Source of the DNA: Bacilliculturomica massiliensis
Lineage (GTDB): Bacteria > Bacillota > Clostridia > Peptostreptococcales > Anaerovoracaceae
Length of the DNA: 64,000 nucleotides
Assembly: GCF_900605495.1 (NCBI RefSeq)
Contig: NZ_LR027591.1
Coordinates: forward strand, 62,001 to 126,000
Reading direction: 5' to 3'
Shown here: piece by piece, positions 9,194-17,978 of the stretch
How the letters are laid out: each line of letters opens with the position of its first letter
How positions within the stretch are numbered: position 1 is the first letter of the stretch
Notes under the pieces: generated by a model
What the model saw: the letters and a program-made list of their open reading frames with translations, nothing else
Database searches by the model: none
What the model was told of the DNA's origin: nothing
Made by a program: the position numbers and the translations under genes

Positions 9194-10237
9194 TTACATA
9201 CCGCTTGCAGCACGCTTAATCGCGTCGTCGTACGCCTTCCAAAGCTCCGGAGATACTCTGGATTCCACTTCTGACCAGCTCTCGCTCATCCGTTTTTTCA
9301 TCTCGTCCCTGACTGCGGAATCAATCTGAATGTGTTGGCAGCCTGCATCCTCGAAGACCTGATAGAGCTCCTCGGAATGCTGATCGGTAGCAGCCTGGCA
9401 GGCCTCCACGCCTGCTGCCACAGCGTCTTCCACAACCGCTCTCTCCTCGTCAGTCAGACTGTTGTAGTAGTCCAGATTAACCGCGATGGGCAGGTTGTGG
9501 AACAGATGATTCGTGTCGATGATATATTTCTGCACCTCGTAGACTTTGGTGGCATAGCACAACTCCACGGGGTTCTCCTGCGCCGCGATAACTCCCTGCT
9601 GCAAAGAAGAATAGATTTCGGTGTAGGAAACCGGAGTTGGGTTAATGCCCAACGCTTTCCACGCCGCGACATAAATGGGATTTTCCTGAACACGAAGCTT
9701 AATATCATTAAGATCAGATATCGCATTAATTTTTTTGTTGGCTGTCAGTTTACGAAAACCCATGTCTCCCATGCCAAGGACCTTAATATTATACTGTTCA
9801 AGTTCGCTATTCAGCACAGCCCAAAGTTCCTTGTCATTGGCAACCTTGCGTCCGATTTCCTCGTTATCAATGGCAAACATTTTGTCATACACAAAGAACG
9901 GGGCCGCATAGGGCGCATAAGAACCACAAGCGGAAATATACATTGAAATTGTACCTGCCTGGACCGCTTGCACCCCCTCAGAATCTCCCACAAGGGATGC
10001 ATTTGGATACACATCTACATCGAAAAGCCCGGAGTCTTCCATTGTTTTTTCGATTGCGTCACACATCTCGCCATAGCAAGTATCCGTAGAAACAACATGG
10101 GCGATGGTGAATTTCTTCTTGTCTGCCCCATCGGACCCGTCGTTACCGCCGGATTCCGGGGAATCTCCACAGCCTGCGAAGCTTAGAACCATAATCAGCG
10201 TAAGTACAACAGCTATTATTCTCTTTACGTTTTTCAT
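9194..10237 (-). CDS. TRAP transporter solute-binding lipoprotein (DctP type)
   Basis: Extracytoplasmic substrate-binding protein for the DctQM membrane subunits encoded next to it. At 347 residues it has a lipoprotein signal (positive KNVKR, hydrophobic core, lipobox LSFAGC with Cys near residue 23), followed by a short Gly/Ser/Asp-rich linker. The C-terminal half has DctP features such as KLRVQENPIYVAAWKALGINPTPV, with the Arg that usually binds the substrate carboxylate, and QQGVIAAQENP. The ATG at 10237 follows AAAGGAGAAGAAA. Ligands are probably organic acids; sialic acid is possible but unsupported because the nan catabolic genes are missing. Confidence 0.93.
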   Translation of the reverse strand: MKNVKRIIAVVLTLIMVLSFAGCGDSPESGGNDGSDGADKKKFTIAHVVSTDTCYGEMCDAIEKTMEDSGLFDVDVYPNASLVGDSEGVQAVQAGTISMYISACGSYAPYAAPFFVYDKMFAIDNEEIGRKVANDKELWAVLNSELEQYNIKVLGMGDMGFRKLTANKKINAISDLNDIKLRVQENPIYVAAWKALGINPTPVSYTEIYSSLQQGVIAAQENPVELCYATKVYEVQKYIIDTNHLFHNLPIAVNLDYYNSLTDEERAVVEDAVAAGVEACQAATDQHSEELYQVFEDAGCQHIQIDSAVRDEMKKRMSESWSEVESRVSPELWKAYDDAIKRAASGM

Positions 10238-10294
10238 TTTCTTCTCCTTTATTTTTATTCTCTTATCGAGAGCTATCAAACCAACCGGTTACGA

Positions 10295-11587
10295 TCAAAT
10301 CAAACACGTGCTAAAAAAGGGGATGAACGTAATCAGCGCCAGGGCCAATAAAAACATCAAAATCAAAGGCACTGCCTTCTTTGAAATGCTTACGACTGGA
10401 ACGCCGGACATTGAGCTCGCCGTATAGAGGTTTATCCCCACCGGCGGGGTAGAGAAGCCGATCGCCAGGTTCACGACCATGATGATTCCAAAGTGGACGG
10501 GGTCGATGCCAAAGCTCTGCGCGATGGGAAGCAGGATAGGCGTCAAGATAACGATGGCGCTGCAGCCTTCCATGACCATGCCCACAACCAGCAAAATCAG
10601 ATTGATCAAAAGCAGGAACACAATCTTATTTTTCACAACACCCAGCACAGCGTATTCAATCATTTGTGGCGCGCCCACCATGGCCAGAATCTTGCCAAAG
10701 ACCTGAGCCGCCGCCACGACAAACATCATCGTTGCTACCGTAGACAAGGTATCCCGGAAAATATCCGCGTAGTCTTTCAGCTTGATCGTGTGATAGAAGA
10801 ATGTGCAAACGATGAAGGAATATACGCAGCCTACAACCGCCGCCTCCGTGGGCGTAACAATGCCCCCATATATGCCTCCCAGAACCAATATCGGCATCAG
10901 CAGAGCAGGAATGGAATCCAGAAAAACCTTTCCAAACCCTTTTGCACGCAACTTAGTATAGCTTGCATTCAACTTTTCTCTGTCTTCTCCCACAAGTTTA
11001 CAGTACACAAAACAATACAGGCAGAGGCAGAATGCGATCAAAACCCCTGGCAATACTCCGGCCAGAAACATGTCGCTCACTGAAACATTCGCCGTCAGCG
11101 CATACCAAATAAATGGAATACTGGGCGGGATAATGACGCCCAACGCACCGGCCACCGCAACGAGCGAGGCGACGAACATCTTGTCGTAGCCCAGTTCAAC
11201 CAGCAGCGGGAGGCTCATCGCGCCCACGGCCGCCACTGTAGCCGGACCGGAACCGGAGATTGCGCCGTAAAACAGGCAGGTGACTACCACCGTCATGGGA
11301 AGGCCGCCGGAGACCTTCCCGATGAAAAACTCGAAAAACTCGAACAGCCTGCGGCTAAGCCCGCCTTTGCCCATAATCAATCCGCAGAGGACAAATAGCG
11401 GCACCGCCAAAACTGGAAACGAATCCATCGCTGTCACCATAGAGCGAAAGATAAACTGAGATTCCGTTGCAATCCCCGGAAAAAGAAGCGGTGCGGAAAG
11501 ACAAGTCAGTACAAGGGCCGCGCCTATGGGAACGCTCAATAACAATAGGCTCACAAAAATAATGAAAATCCATCCAATTCCGGACAT
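10295..11587 (-). CDS. TRAP transporter large permease subunit (DctM type)
   Basis: A 430-residue, 11-12 segment membrane protein that forms the ion-coupled translocation pathway of the TRAP transporter. Family motifs include FPVLAVPLFVLCGLIMGKGG, CLFYGAISGSGPATVAAVG and PPSIPFIWYALTANVSVSDMFLAGVLPG. It begins 3 bp after the DctQ stop codon, with GGGGGAG inside the end of the previous gene, so translation is likely coupled. The 57-bp gap to DctP is the largest inside the operon. Confidence 0.95.
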   Translation of the reverse strand: MSGIGWIFIIFVSLLLLSVPIGAALVLTCLSAPLLFPGIATESQFIFRSMVTAMDSFPVLAVPLFVLCGLIMGKGGLSRRLFEFFEFFIGKVSGGLPMTVVVTCLFYGAISGSGPATVAAVGAMSLPLLVELGYDKMFVASLVAVAGALGVIIPPSIPFIWYALTANVSVSDMFLAGVLPGVLIAFCLCLYCFVYCKLVGEDREKLNASYTKLRAKGFGKVFLDSIPALLMPILVLGGIYGGIVTPTEAAVVGCVYSFIVCTFFYHTIKLKDYADIFRDTLSTVATMMFVVAAAQVFGKILAMVGAPQMIEYAVLGVVKNKIVFLLLINLILLVVGMVMEGCSAIVILTPILLPIAQSFGIDPVHFGIIMVVNLAIGFSTPPVGINLYTASSMSGVPVVSISKKAVPLILMFLLALALITFIPFFSTCLI

Positions 11588-11590
11588 CTC

Positions 11591-12088
11591 TCACTCCCCC
11601 CTTTTCTCCGCTGCTAGTGATCTTTTCTTTTTTATGACCCCTATATATTTTTCAATCATACGAAAAATTGCCAAGCCACAGCCCAGAAACAGCGACGTGT
11701 AAATAATCCAAAGAGGAATCTCCAGTGCGGCGCTTTTCGATTGCAGCCGCATCATGCTTTGGATCACTCTGACGCCCGGCATCAACAGCGCCGCGCAGAA
11801 AATCACATAAAACGCGTCCGAAATCACGTCCAGCGCTCCTCTGATTTTCGGGAAAATGACGCCCAAAATATCAACGCGCAACGCCTCGCCTCTCTTGACG
11901 GCATAACTAACGCCTAAATAACACATCCAGATAAAGCTGTAGCGGCAGATTTCTTCAGGGGATGAGAGGGCATGGTGCATGATGTAACGCATGAACACTT
12001 GCAATGTCATAAAAACTACAATCGTCATCAAAGCCACACTCATCAAAATCTCTTCAAAATGGTCATCCAAAAATCTGATTACCTTCAC
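11591..12088 (-). CDS. TRAP transporter small permease subunit (DctQ type)
   Basis: 165 residues with four predicted membrane segments: FEEILMSVALMTIVVFMTLQ, ICRYSFIWMCYLGVSYAVK, DVISDAFYVIFCAALLMPG and IPLWIIYTSLFLGCG. It has the family's central GVSYAVKRGEALRVD region. DctQ associates with DctM and is needed for transport. It lies 15 bp downstream of the amidohydrolase gene, tying uptake to the deacetylase and aldolase steps. Confidence 0.92.
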   Translation of the reverse strand: MKVIRFLDDHFEEILMSVALMTIVVFMTLQVFMRYIMHHALSSPEEICRYSFIWMCYLGVSYAVKRGEALRVDILGVIFPKIRGALDVISDAFYVIFCAALLMPGVRVIQSMMRLQSKSAALEIPLWIIYTSLFLGCGLAIFRMIEKYIGVIKKKRSLAAEKRGE

Positions 12089-12103
12089 GGTGCACCCTCT
12101 TCC

Positions 12104-13312
12104 TTACACGAAATTTTTTTCAACTTTGCTATAATCATATCCGCCGTCAAAATAGATCTGTCTGAACACGGCTTTTCCGTTCTTCAATGTCATCATAGGG
12201 ACAAACACCTGGGCCGCGTCTGCACTTCCCCCAAAACGATCCACAAATTTTACCCTGCGAGTCTGCACTTCAAAGATAGCAATATCCGCCTTATATCCCG
12301 GTTTAAGCTCTCCGACTTTGCCGAGTCCCAAGTGCCTGGCCGGATTGACCGTCACCGCCCTGAAGATATCAATCACACTCATTCCGCACAGCAGCGACAC
12401 GCACATGGGATACAGGATGTTAAACCCAGGGCGCGTATAGACATTATAGTCGACTATATCAGAGGATATAAAATCCGGGAAAAAGCCGTCGCGATATGCC
12501 TTTTCCATGTGATCCAGGCACCAGTGAATGGACCCGGTTCCCGAGGAGAACAGCACCCCGCGTTTTCTGGCTTTTTTCACGGCTTCGATTACCGTCCCGT
12601 CCTTATTGAAAATCGTGGGGCCGAGATTTTGATACGGGTGGGTGTAAATATCACCGGGGCGCAGCAGCTCCAAAATTTCTTCAATTTTTACGGTTTTCGG
12701 TATATTAGCCACATGCACCGCTACCGTACAAAAATGACCGGCGGCGTTCAAGTCATCAGCCAGTCTGACCGCGGCCTTTAACGGTTCCAAACCGTATTGC
12801 ATGGTATGCTGCGATAACCGAACCTTGAGACCTCGCAGACAATCCGGATATCTATCAAACAGCCGAAAAATTTTCTCTCCGTCAATGGCCCCGGGATCTT
12901 GGTCTTCTTCATGCGTTGCCGTCACCGTGACGCCATTACCTGAAATATGCAGATACACCTTAGTGTCTGTCTGGCATCGCAGTATATTGGACCGATAAAA
13001 CGCCTCGAAATTTTCTACCCCGGTGGAACCTGCGTCGACTGTAGTCGTGACACCTGAACAGGGACAGATCATATCCGCATTCAGGCCCAGACTTCCAATT
13101 TCGTACGCCCAGTGAGCATGTTCGTCTATCAATCCCGGAACGACAAGCATACCATCTGCATCAATGACCCTGTCTGCGCTTGTTTCTTGTTTCAGGTCCG
13201 GCTCCACAATATAACCATCCTGAATGTAAAGGTCTTTCACCGAGCTTCCCCTGCATTCAAAGTCAAAGACAGTCCCATTTTTGATGATCAAATCATATTT
13301 CAAATTGATCAT
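12104..13312 (-). CDS. Amidohydrolase/deacetylase-family metallohydrolase (EF_0837-like)
   Basis: A 402-residue metal-dependent amidohydrolase. It has the N-terminal beta-sandwich YDLIIKNGTVFDF, the metal-binding HxH in PGLIDEHAHWA, SGVTTTVDAGSTGVENF, and further metal-region residues in YLHISG, VAVHVANIP and DIYTHPYQ. The PGLID-H-H and TTVDAG pattern fits the EF_0837/AHA_3915 deacetylase group, proposed to remove acyl groups from amino sugars or amino acids. The ATG at 13312 overlaps the TGA of the aldolase gene (ATGA), but GGGAGG is only about one base away; TTG at 13303 has better spacing and could be the true start. Exact substrate unknown. Confidence 0.82.
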   Translation of the reverse strand: MINLKYDLIIKNGTVFDFECRGSSVKDLYIQDGYIVEPDLKQETSADRVIDADGMLVVPGLIDEHAHWAYEIGSLGLNADMICPCSGVTTTVDAGSTGVENFEAFYRSNILRCQTDTKVYLHISGNGVTVTATHEEDQDPGAIDGEKIFRLFDRYPDCLRGLKVRLSQHTMQYGLEPLKAAVRLADDLNAAGHFCTVAVHVANIPKTVKIEEILELLRPGDIYTHPYQNLGPTIFNKDGTVIEAVKKARKRGVLFSSGTGSIHWCLDHMEKAYRDGFFPDFISSDIVDYNVYTRPGFNILYPMCVSLLCGMSVIDIFRAVTVNPARHLGLGKVGELKPGYKADIAIFEVQTRRVKFVDRFGGSADAAQVFVPMMTLKNGKAVFRQIYFDGGYDYSKVEKNFV

Positions 13313-14229
13313 CCCTCCCTTTTTAATTGAGCATAGCGTTCGTCTATCTCTTTGACCTTATTCCCAATCTTCGTCTCGTCTTCTTTCTCAATCACATCCT
13401 GCGGCCAGATGACTCGTTTATCTGTAAATCCGCGCAGCGAGATCGCATACTTAGCTGCGGCCGTGGCATTCCTTGACATCCCCAGGATTTTAGAGGATTC
13501 CCGAATTATCTCATTGTATTTCCAAGTCAGATCCATGTCTTTGCTGCGAGCCGCCTCGTAAGCGGACGTGAACATTCCGGGAAAGCAAGGCGCAAGCGCC
13601 GGCACAAAGCCGTCAGAACCCATCAAAATCGAAGAAAGTGCCATACCGGTCACACCCTGCATCACGCTGAAGGGTGTATCCCGATAGACCGAAACCACTT
13701 GCATAAAATCTGCATAAGCGCCAGAGCTGTCTTTATAGCCTTTTACCCGTTGGTCGAGCTTCGCAATGCTCAATACCGTTGGCACTGTCAGCTTTACGCC
13801 TGTAAAGGGCGGGATGTTGTAAATAATCAAATCCACATTGGTTTCTCTCAAAATCTTCTCAAAATGACGGATCGTCTCATCCTGCGACGTATGTCGGTCA
13901 TAAAAAATAGGGGTTACCGCGGCACAGGCTCCGCCCATAGCTTCCAGCTGTTTAATGTTTTCGACTACACGCCTGGTACTGGTATCCATTACACCTGCAA
14001 TAACGGGAACCCTCCCTTTTACCTGATCAAGCGCGATGCGAATGGCACGATTGCGTTCCGCCTGGGTCAACGCCATGGTTTCCCCATTGGTCCCAGCCAC
14101 GAAGATACCGTGTAATCCGCCCTCAATACAGTAATCAATGAGCCTGCGGAAACCGTCCTCGTCAACGTTTTCTTTTTCGTCGATTGGTGTAATGATCGGC
14201 GGAATGACACCATGATATTTCTTTTCCAT
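13309..14229 (-). CDS. DapA/NanA-superfamily aldolase or lyase
   Basis: 306 residues of the class I aldolase superfamily that includes dihydrodipicolinate synthase, N-acetylneuraminate lyase and 2-keto-3-deoxy-aldonate aldolases. Visible: GTNGE (usually GTTGE) near residue 46, the Tyr in IIYNIPPFTG and the Schiff-base Lys in GYKDSSGAY. These enzymes cleave or form a pyruvate adduct. Biosynthetic DapA seems unlikely because the gene leads a sigma-54 catabolic operon with a TRAP transporter, a deacetylase and dehydrogenases. A sugar-acid or hydroxy-amino-acid lyase is more plausible. GGAGGAAG precedes the ATG. Confidence 0.88.
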   Translation of the reverse strand: MEKKYHGVIPPIITPIDEKENVDEDGFRRLIDYCIEGGLHGIFVAGTNGETMALTQAERNRAIRIALDQVKGRVPVIAGVMDTSTRRVVENIKQLEAMGGACAAVTPIFYDRHTSQDETIRHFEKILRETNVDLIIYNIPPFTGVKLTVPTVLSIAKLDQRVKGYKDSSGAYADFMQVVSVYRDTPFSVMQGVTGMALSSILMGSDGFVPALAPCFPGMFTSAYEAARSKDMDLTWKYNEIIRESSKILGMSRNATAAAKYAISLRGFTDKRVIWPQDVIEKEDETKIGNKVKEIDERYAQLKREG

Positions 14230-14283
14230 CCAACTTCCTCCTCACAAAAAATTTTCTGAATTCAGACTTGCCTATTATAAGAA

Positions 14284-14299
14284 GCAATTATGATGCCAA
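14284..14299 (-). promoter_or_regulatory. Sigma-54 promoter of the island operon
   Basis: On the minus strand TTGGCATCATAATTGC matches the -24/-12 consensus, with GG and GC ten bases apart. It lies 55 bp before the aldolase start and drives the seven genes 14229 to 7138. Confidence 0.9.
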
Positions 14300-14395
14300 A
14301 AATCATCTCTAATCTATTTTTGTTCTTTTTCCCCCGCATAGCTGTACTTAAAACGATAAACGAGACCAATTAATCCCGATGTCCCGCCATATTGT

Positions 14396-14413
14396 ACTGA
14401 GCGTTAACTCAGT
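14396..14413. promoter_or_regulatory. Candidate activator site CTGAG-N6-CTCAG
   Basis: ACTGAG-CGTTAA-CTCAGT is a perfect inverted repeat about 100 bp upstream of the sigma-54 promoter and between it and the divergent activator gene, the usual place for an enhancer-binding site. Confidence 0.6.
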
Positions 14414-14466
14414 TTTACCTGTTTACCCCACTTTATCCCAGCATTATCCTGTTGGCAGCGCCGCAC

Positions 14467-14489
14467 AGCAATTGCATTTTGCAATTGCT
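14467..14489. repeat. Palindrome upstream of the activator promoter
   Basis: AGCAATTGCA and TGCAATTGCT flank a TTT centre, a 10-bp perfect inverted repeat ending 13 bp before the -35 of the activator's promoter. Possibly an autoregulatory site. Confidence 0.45.
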
Positions 14490-14502
14490 TTCGCATTTTG
14501 CA

Positions 14503-14530
14503 TTGCTTTTTTTCTCTCGACGGATATAAT
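14503..14530 (+). promoter_or_regulatory. Sigma-70-type promoter of the PrpR_N activator gene
   Basis: TTGCTT (14503-14508), 16-bp spacer, TATAAT (14525-14530), 87 bp before the chosen start codon. Confidence 0.55.
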
Positions 14531-14617
14531 AGAAGTCACAGGGCTTATTATTATTATTTGAATGTTAAATTTTGTGGATTCCAGAAGGCGGAGCAGCCTG
14601 CAAGGGGGTTACAATAT

Positions 14618-16501
14618 ATGGACTATTCGATCGCTTTTATTCTGCCCAGCGCCACTGCATGTGAAACTATAAAACGAGTCTTGCATCGCATGAATTATGA
14701 ATATCCCGTATATGCAAAGTCGAGAAATGATGCGGTGATAATCGCCCGGGAACTGTTACCGCATGGTCTGCGCATGGTTGTTTCACATGGAATTACCCTC
14801 TCCTGTCTCAACGAGAAACTTCCCATCCCCACCATGGAAATGCCTTTCAGCGGGCTAGATACTCTGATTGCAGTTCGCACCGCCCTGGGTCTGCCCGGGA
14901 AAAAAATTGTCCATGTCGGAACAAAGCACCTCTATTATCATATTCAAAAGAGCTTACGTATTTTGGGGGAAAAGGAGGACCTGATCTCTTTTTGCGAGTT
15001 GACGCAGGAAATATCCCAGGAAGAAGTCACACAGAATCTAATTGACGAGGGGTACGATATTTTTATTGCCGGGATTACCGTAGTCAATTACGTCAGACTG
15101 AAAGGAAAAACAGGACTGGAGTTCGATCTGGATGAATTGGGAGTGGAAGCAACAATTGTAAATGCTCAGACAGTGGTGAACAATATGCTTCGATTGGAAG
15201 AACGAAATGAGTACGATAAAGCAATACTGCACGCCACCTCCGACGCTATCATCGCGCTCGACTCATCGCGCCGCATTACGCAGGTCAATCCCGCGGCGTT
15301 GGACATTATACCCGCTCCAGTCCACGCGCTCACAGGGCGTTCGATTGCCGAAGTGCTATCGAAGTACCGGCTGACCGACATTGAATCCGGTCAACCGCAG
15401 GGTTTATCAAACTCGACCCCCATCCTGATTCAGGAGCTTCCCGTCATGGTGAGAGGCCATCAACAGGGCAGTGTCATCTCCATGAAACGTGTCTCAGACA
15501 TTTTTGATTTGGAATATCAAGTAAAAAAAGATTTGCTTCTGAAGGGCCTGGTTGCAAAATACACTTTTGATGATATTCAGGGAATCAGCCAGGCGATCCG
15601 TGACATTAAACAGCAGGCCGCTGTTTATGCGGGCTACGACAGTCCCGTCCTGATTTACGGCGAGACCGGAACCGGAAAAGAACTGTTTGCGCAAAGTATC
15701 CACAATGCCAGCAAGCGCAAAACTCAACCGTTCGTTCCGATCAATTGCGCCACACTGTCTGAAAGTCTGATTGAAAGTGAGCTGTTCGGCTACACGCAGG
15801 GGGCTTTTACGGGCGCCAACAAAAATGGGAAAAAGGGCCTTTTTGAACTTGCAGACAAGGGTACCATATTCTTGGATGAAATCAGCGAGATTCCCATCCT
15901 TATCCAATCCAAACTCCTTCGGGCCATTCAGGAGGGAGAGATTATGCGCGTAGGCGGTGACAAAGTCATCCACGTCGATACACGTGTGATATGTTCGTCA
16001 AACAAAGATCTTCTGCAGCTCATACAGGAAAAACGATTTAAAGATGACCTATATTATCGTCTGTGCGTATTGGAAATTGATATTCCTCCTCTGCGCGAGC
16101 GAAGCGACGATATCAAATTCCTGGCCTTCTCTCTAATGCGCAGTTACGCAAGAAAGTATGGAAAGATCATCGACTCGATTGAACCCGAGGTTTTGGAATT
16201 CCTTGTAAATCTGCAGTTCCCAGGCAATGTACGGGAACTACGAAGCATCATCGAACGAATGGTGATTCTATGCGATCAGCCGACTCTGGACGCCGCAACG
16301 TTGAAAAAATGTCACATCCGCATTACAAATCAGAGCTCTCCTGCATGCCCGGAGGACTCTCTGAGCGTTAAGAATGCGGAGCAGCGTTTGATTTCGGAGG
16401 CATTGAAAAAAAGCAACGGGAACAAGGCCGCCGCAGCCAAAATGCTCGGGATAGATCCTTCTACCCTGTATCGAAAAATCAAGGCATACGGCGTACTATA
16501 A
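14618..16501 (+). CDS. Sigma-54-dependent activator with PrpR_N sensor, PAS, AAA+ and Fis-type HTH
   Basis: A 627-residue enhancer-binding protein. Residues about 1-170 resemble PrpR_N (the domain that senses small organic acids in propionate catabolism regulators), followed by a PAS domain (about 195-310: ATSDAIIALDSSRRITQVNPAAL). The AAA+ domain has GETGTGKE (about 348), a canonical GAFTGA sigma-54 loop (about 394) and a Fis-like helix-turn-helix at the end (NGNKAAAAKMLGIDPSTLYRKI). ATG at 14618 has AAGGGGG at proper spacing; in-frame upstream codons look non-coding. It is divergent from the TRAP/aldolase operon and is almost certainly its activator. The inducer is unknown. Confidence 0.93.
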   Translation: MDYSIAFILPSATACETIKRVLHRMNYEYPVYAKSRNDAVIIARELLPHGLRMVVSHGITLSCLNEKLPIPTMEMPFSGLDTLIAVRTALGLPGKKIVHVGTKHLYYHIQKSLRILGEKEDLISFCELTQEISQEEVTQNLIDEGYDIFIAGITVVNYVRLKGKTGLEFDLDELGVEATIVNAQTVVNNMLRLEERNEYDKAILHATSDAIIALDSSRRITQVNPAALDIIPAPVHALTGRSIAEVLSKYRLTDIESGQPQGLSNSTPILIQELPVMVRGHQQGSVISMKRVSDIFDLEYQVKKDLLLKGLVAKYTFDDIQGISQAIRDIKQQAAVYAGYDSPVLIYGETGTGKELFAQSIHNASKRKTQPFVPINCATLSESLIESELFGYTQGAFTGANKNGKKGLFELADKGTIFLDEISEIPILIQSKLLRAIQEGEIMRVGGDKVIHVDTRVICSSNKDLLQLIQEKRFKDDLYYRLCVLEIDIPPLRERSDDIKFLAFSLMRSYARKYGKIIDSIEPEVLEFLVNLQFPGNVRELRSIIERMVILCDQPTLDAATLKKCHIRITNQSSPACPEDSLSVKNAEQRLISEALKKSNGNKAAAAKMLGIDPSTLYRKIKAYGVL

Positions 16502-16526
16502 TGCGGAAGGCTTTTGCGCCGTCTCC

Positions 16527-16590
16527 TTGAATCCAGGCCCCATCCGGCGGACAAAAAAACGCGGACAGGCTCACTGCTTCCTGTCCGCGC
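16527..16590 (-). repeat. Direct repeat copy 2: terminator of kce at the island's other end
   Basis: The same terminator hairpin and T-run as at 7057-7118, in the same orientation. Here it lies downstream of the minus-strand kce gene and just past the stop of the plus-strand activator. Stem, loop and flank are conserved, which is more than convergent terminators would share. Confidence 0.85.
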
Positions 16591-16778
16591 TCTGGGGAGC
16601 CGGAAAAACCGGCCCGTTTTGTCTCGTGCTATTGACTTGTCACAAAGGCGCCGCCCGCAGCCCTGTTAAAACCGCGGACGCCTGTCAATCTCCATTTTAA
16701 TCTTTTAGAATCCGTCCGGCTTACCCGGCCGGTCCATCCCCGCACGCCGGACAGCTGCACGCCTCCGGCTTGAAAAAA

Positions 16779-17600
16779 CTATTTCTTCAGGCTCAGGATC
16801 TCTCTGGCTTCCGCCGGGGTAGCGATCTCTCTTCCCAGCAGCTTGGCGATGGCTACCGCCTTTGCGACCATCTCTCCGTTGCTCTTTGCCAGCACGCCTT
16901 TTTCAAGATACAGATTGTCCTCGAATCCCACTCTCACGTGGCCGCCCAGCGAGATAGTGGCGGCAGCGATGTGCCATGCGTTCTTTCCCAGTCCGGTGGC
17001 GGTCCAGGTGGAACCCGGCGGAAGGCTTCCCGCCATGAATACCAGATCCCGCAGGGTCGCGCTCATCTGCACGCCCAGAACGAAGTCAAAATGCAGCGGG
17101 TGGACCAGCAGGCCCTTCTTGTCGGCTTTCAGCGCGATATCGATCATGCCCTTGTCGAACACTTCCAGCTCGGGCTTGATGCCTCTTTCCTTCATGATCT
17201 TCGCAAAGTTGAAAACTGTGTTGTCTGTGTTGATGAAGATCTCGTCTCCGCCGAAGTTGCAGGTACCGCAGTCCAGGGTGGCGAATTCAGGCGTCGGCGT
17301 GATATCCGTAGACTGGAGTCTCTCCAGATCGGTCATGCCTACCGCTCCGCCGGTGGACGGCTGAATGATAGCGTCCGGACAGGCCTTGCGGATCGCGTCC
17401 ACCGCTTCCTGGAATCTGCCTTTGTCCTGTGTCGGAGTACCGTCGTCCCATCTCACGTGAAGATGGATAACGGAAGCGCCGGCGTCGTAGGCAGACTTCG
17501 CTTCCCGAACGATCTCTTCGATCGTGTAGGGAACAGCGGGATTCTGCTCTTTGGTAACTTCCGCGCCGCAGATCGCAGCACTGATGATCAGTTTTTCCAT
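16779..17600 (-). CDS. kce: BKACE-family beta-keto acid cleavage enzyme (3-keto-5-aminohexanoate cleavage type)
   Basis: A 273-residue DUF849/BKACE protein. These zinc enzymes condense a beta-keto acid with acetyl-CoA and split it; the founding member makes 3-aminobutyryl-CoA and acetoacetate in lysine fermentation. Visible: IISAAICGAEVTKEQNP, the zinc-binding His pair in VIHLHVRWDDG, GGTP-like QPSTGGAVGM, and the C-terminal HVRVGFEDNLYLEKG with the conserved Glu. Length and N-terminus match Kce, but other BKACE substrates are known. The partner lysine-pathway genes (kamA, kamDE, kdd, kal) are not in the window. It stands alone between rapZ and the island; GGAGAAGAGA precedes the ATG. Confidence 0.85.
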   Translation of the reverse strand: MEKLIISAAICGAEVTKEQNPAVPYTIEEIVREAKSAYDAGASVIHLHVRWDDGTPTQDKGRFQEAVDAIRKACPDAIIQPSTGGAVGMTDLERLQSTDITPTPEFATLDCGTCNFGGDEIFINTDNTVFNFAKIMKERGIKPELEVFDKGMIDIALKADKKGLLVHPLHFDFVLGVQMSATLRDLVFMAGSLPPGSTWTATGLGKNAWHIAAATISLGGHVRVGFEDNLYLEKGVLAKSNGEMVAKAVAIAKLLGREIATPAEAREILSLKK

Positions 17601-17978
17601 TCTCTTCTCCTTTTCTGATTTTATGAATAAGATAATGTACCGCCCCGATCGAAGGCCGGGCCGGTCTGTTTTATGTAAGCGGCACGGAGTGTGAAACCGT
17701 TCCGCCGACTATCAGTATATCACATGAGGGGGACTGTTTTCCACATGGATTTCGGCAATTTCGCCTTTTCCTTTGATTTATCCCTTCTGAAGCTCCCTGT
17801 CGTCGCTATCGACGTCCTGCGCCTGACATCCCGAAATCGGGCAATCCCCATCCCGAGCCGGGCATCCGGGCCGGGCAACCGGGGATCTGGCTCCCGGCTC
17901 CGGCTTCCGAAGTTCCCACCTGCTGTCATGGCGCCTGCGGTATCAGACCGTCTCTGCTATTACGGCCATCATGCGGCG
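17601..17978. other. Intergenic stretch between rapZ and kce
   Basis: No gene or convincing element. Half is AT-rich and may carry the kce promoter on the minus strand (TATACT at 17714-17719, no clear -35). The rest, next to rapZ, is GC-rich with short CCGGG-type repeats. Confidence 0.4.

Noticed and set aside
9194-12088. Sialic acid TRAP system
   Set aside because: No epimerase, kinase or NagA/NagB genes are present, and the binding-protein specificity cannot be read from the sequence.
13309-14229. Lysine-biosynthetic dapA
   Set aside because: It leads a sigma-54 catabolic operon with a TRAP transporter and a PrpR_N-type activator and is not near other lysine genes, so only the superfamily is called.
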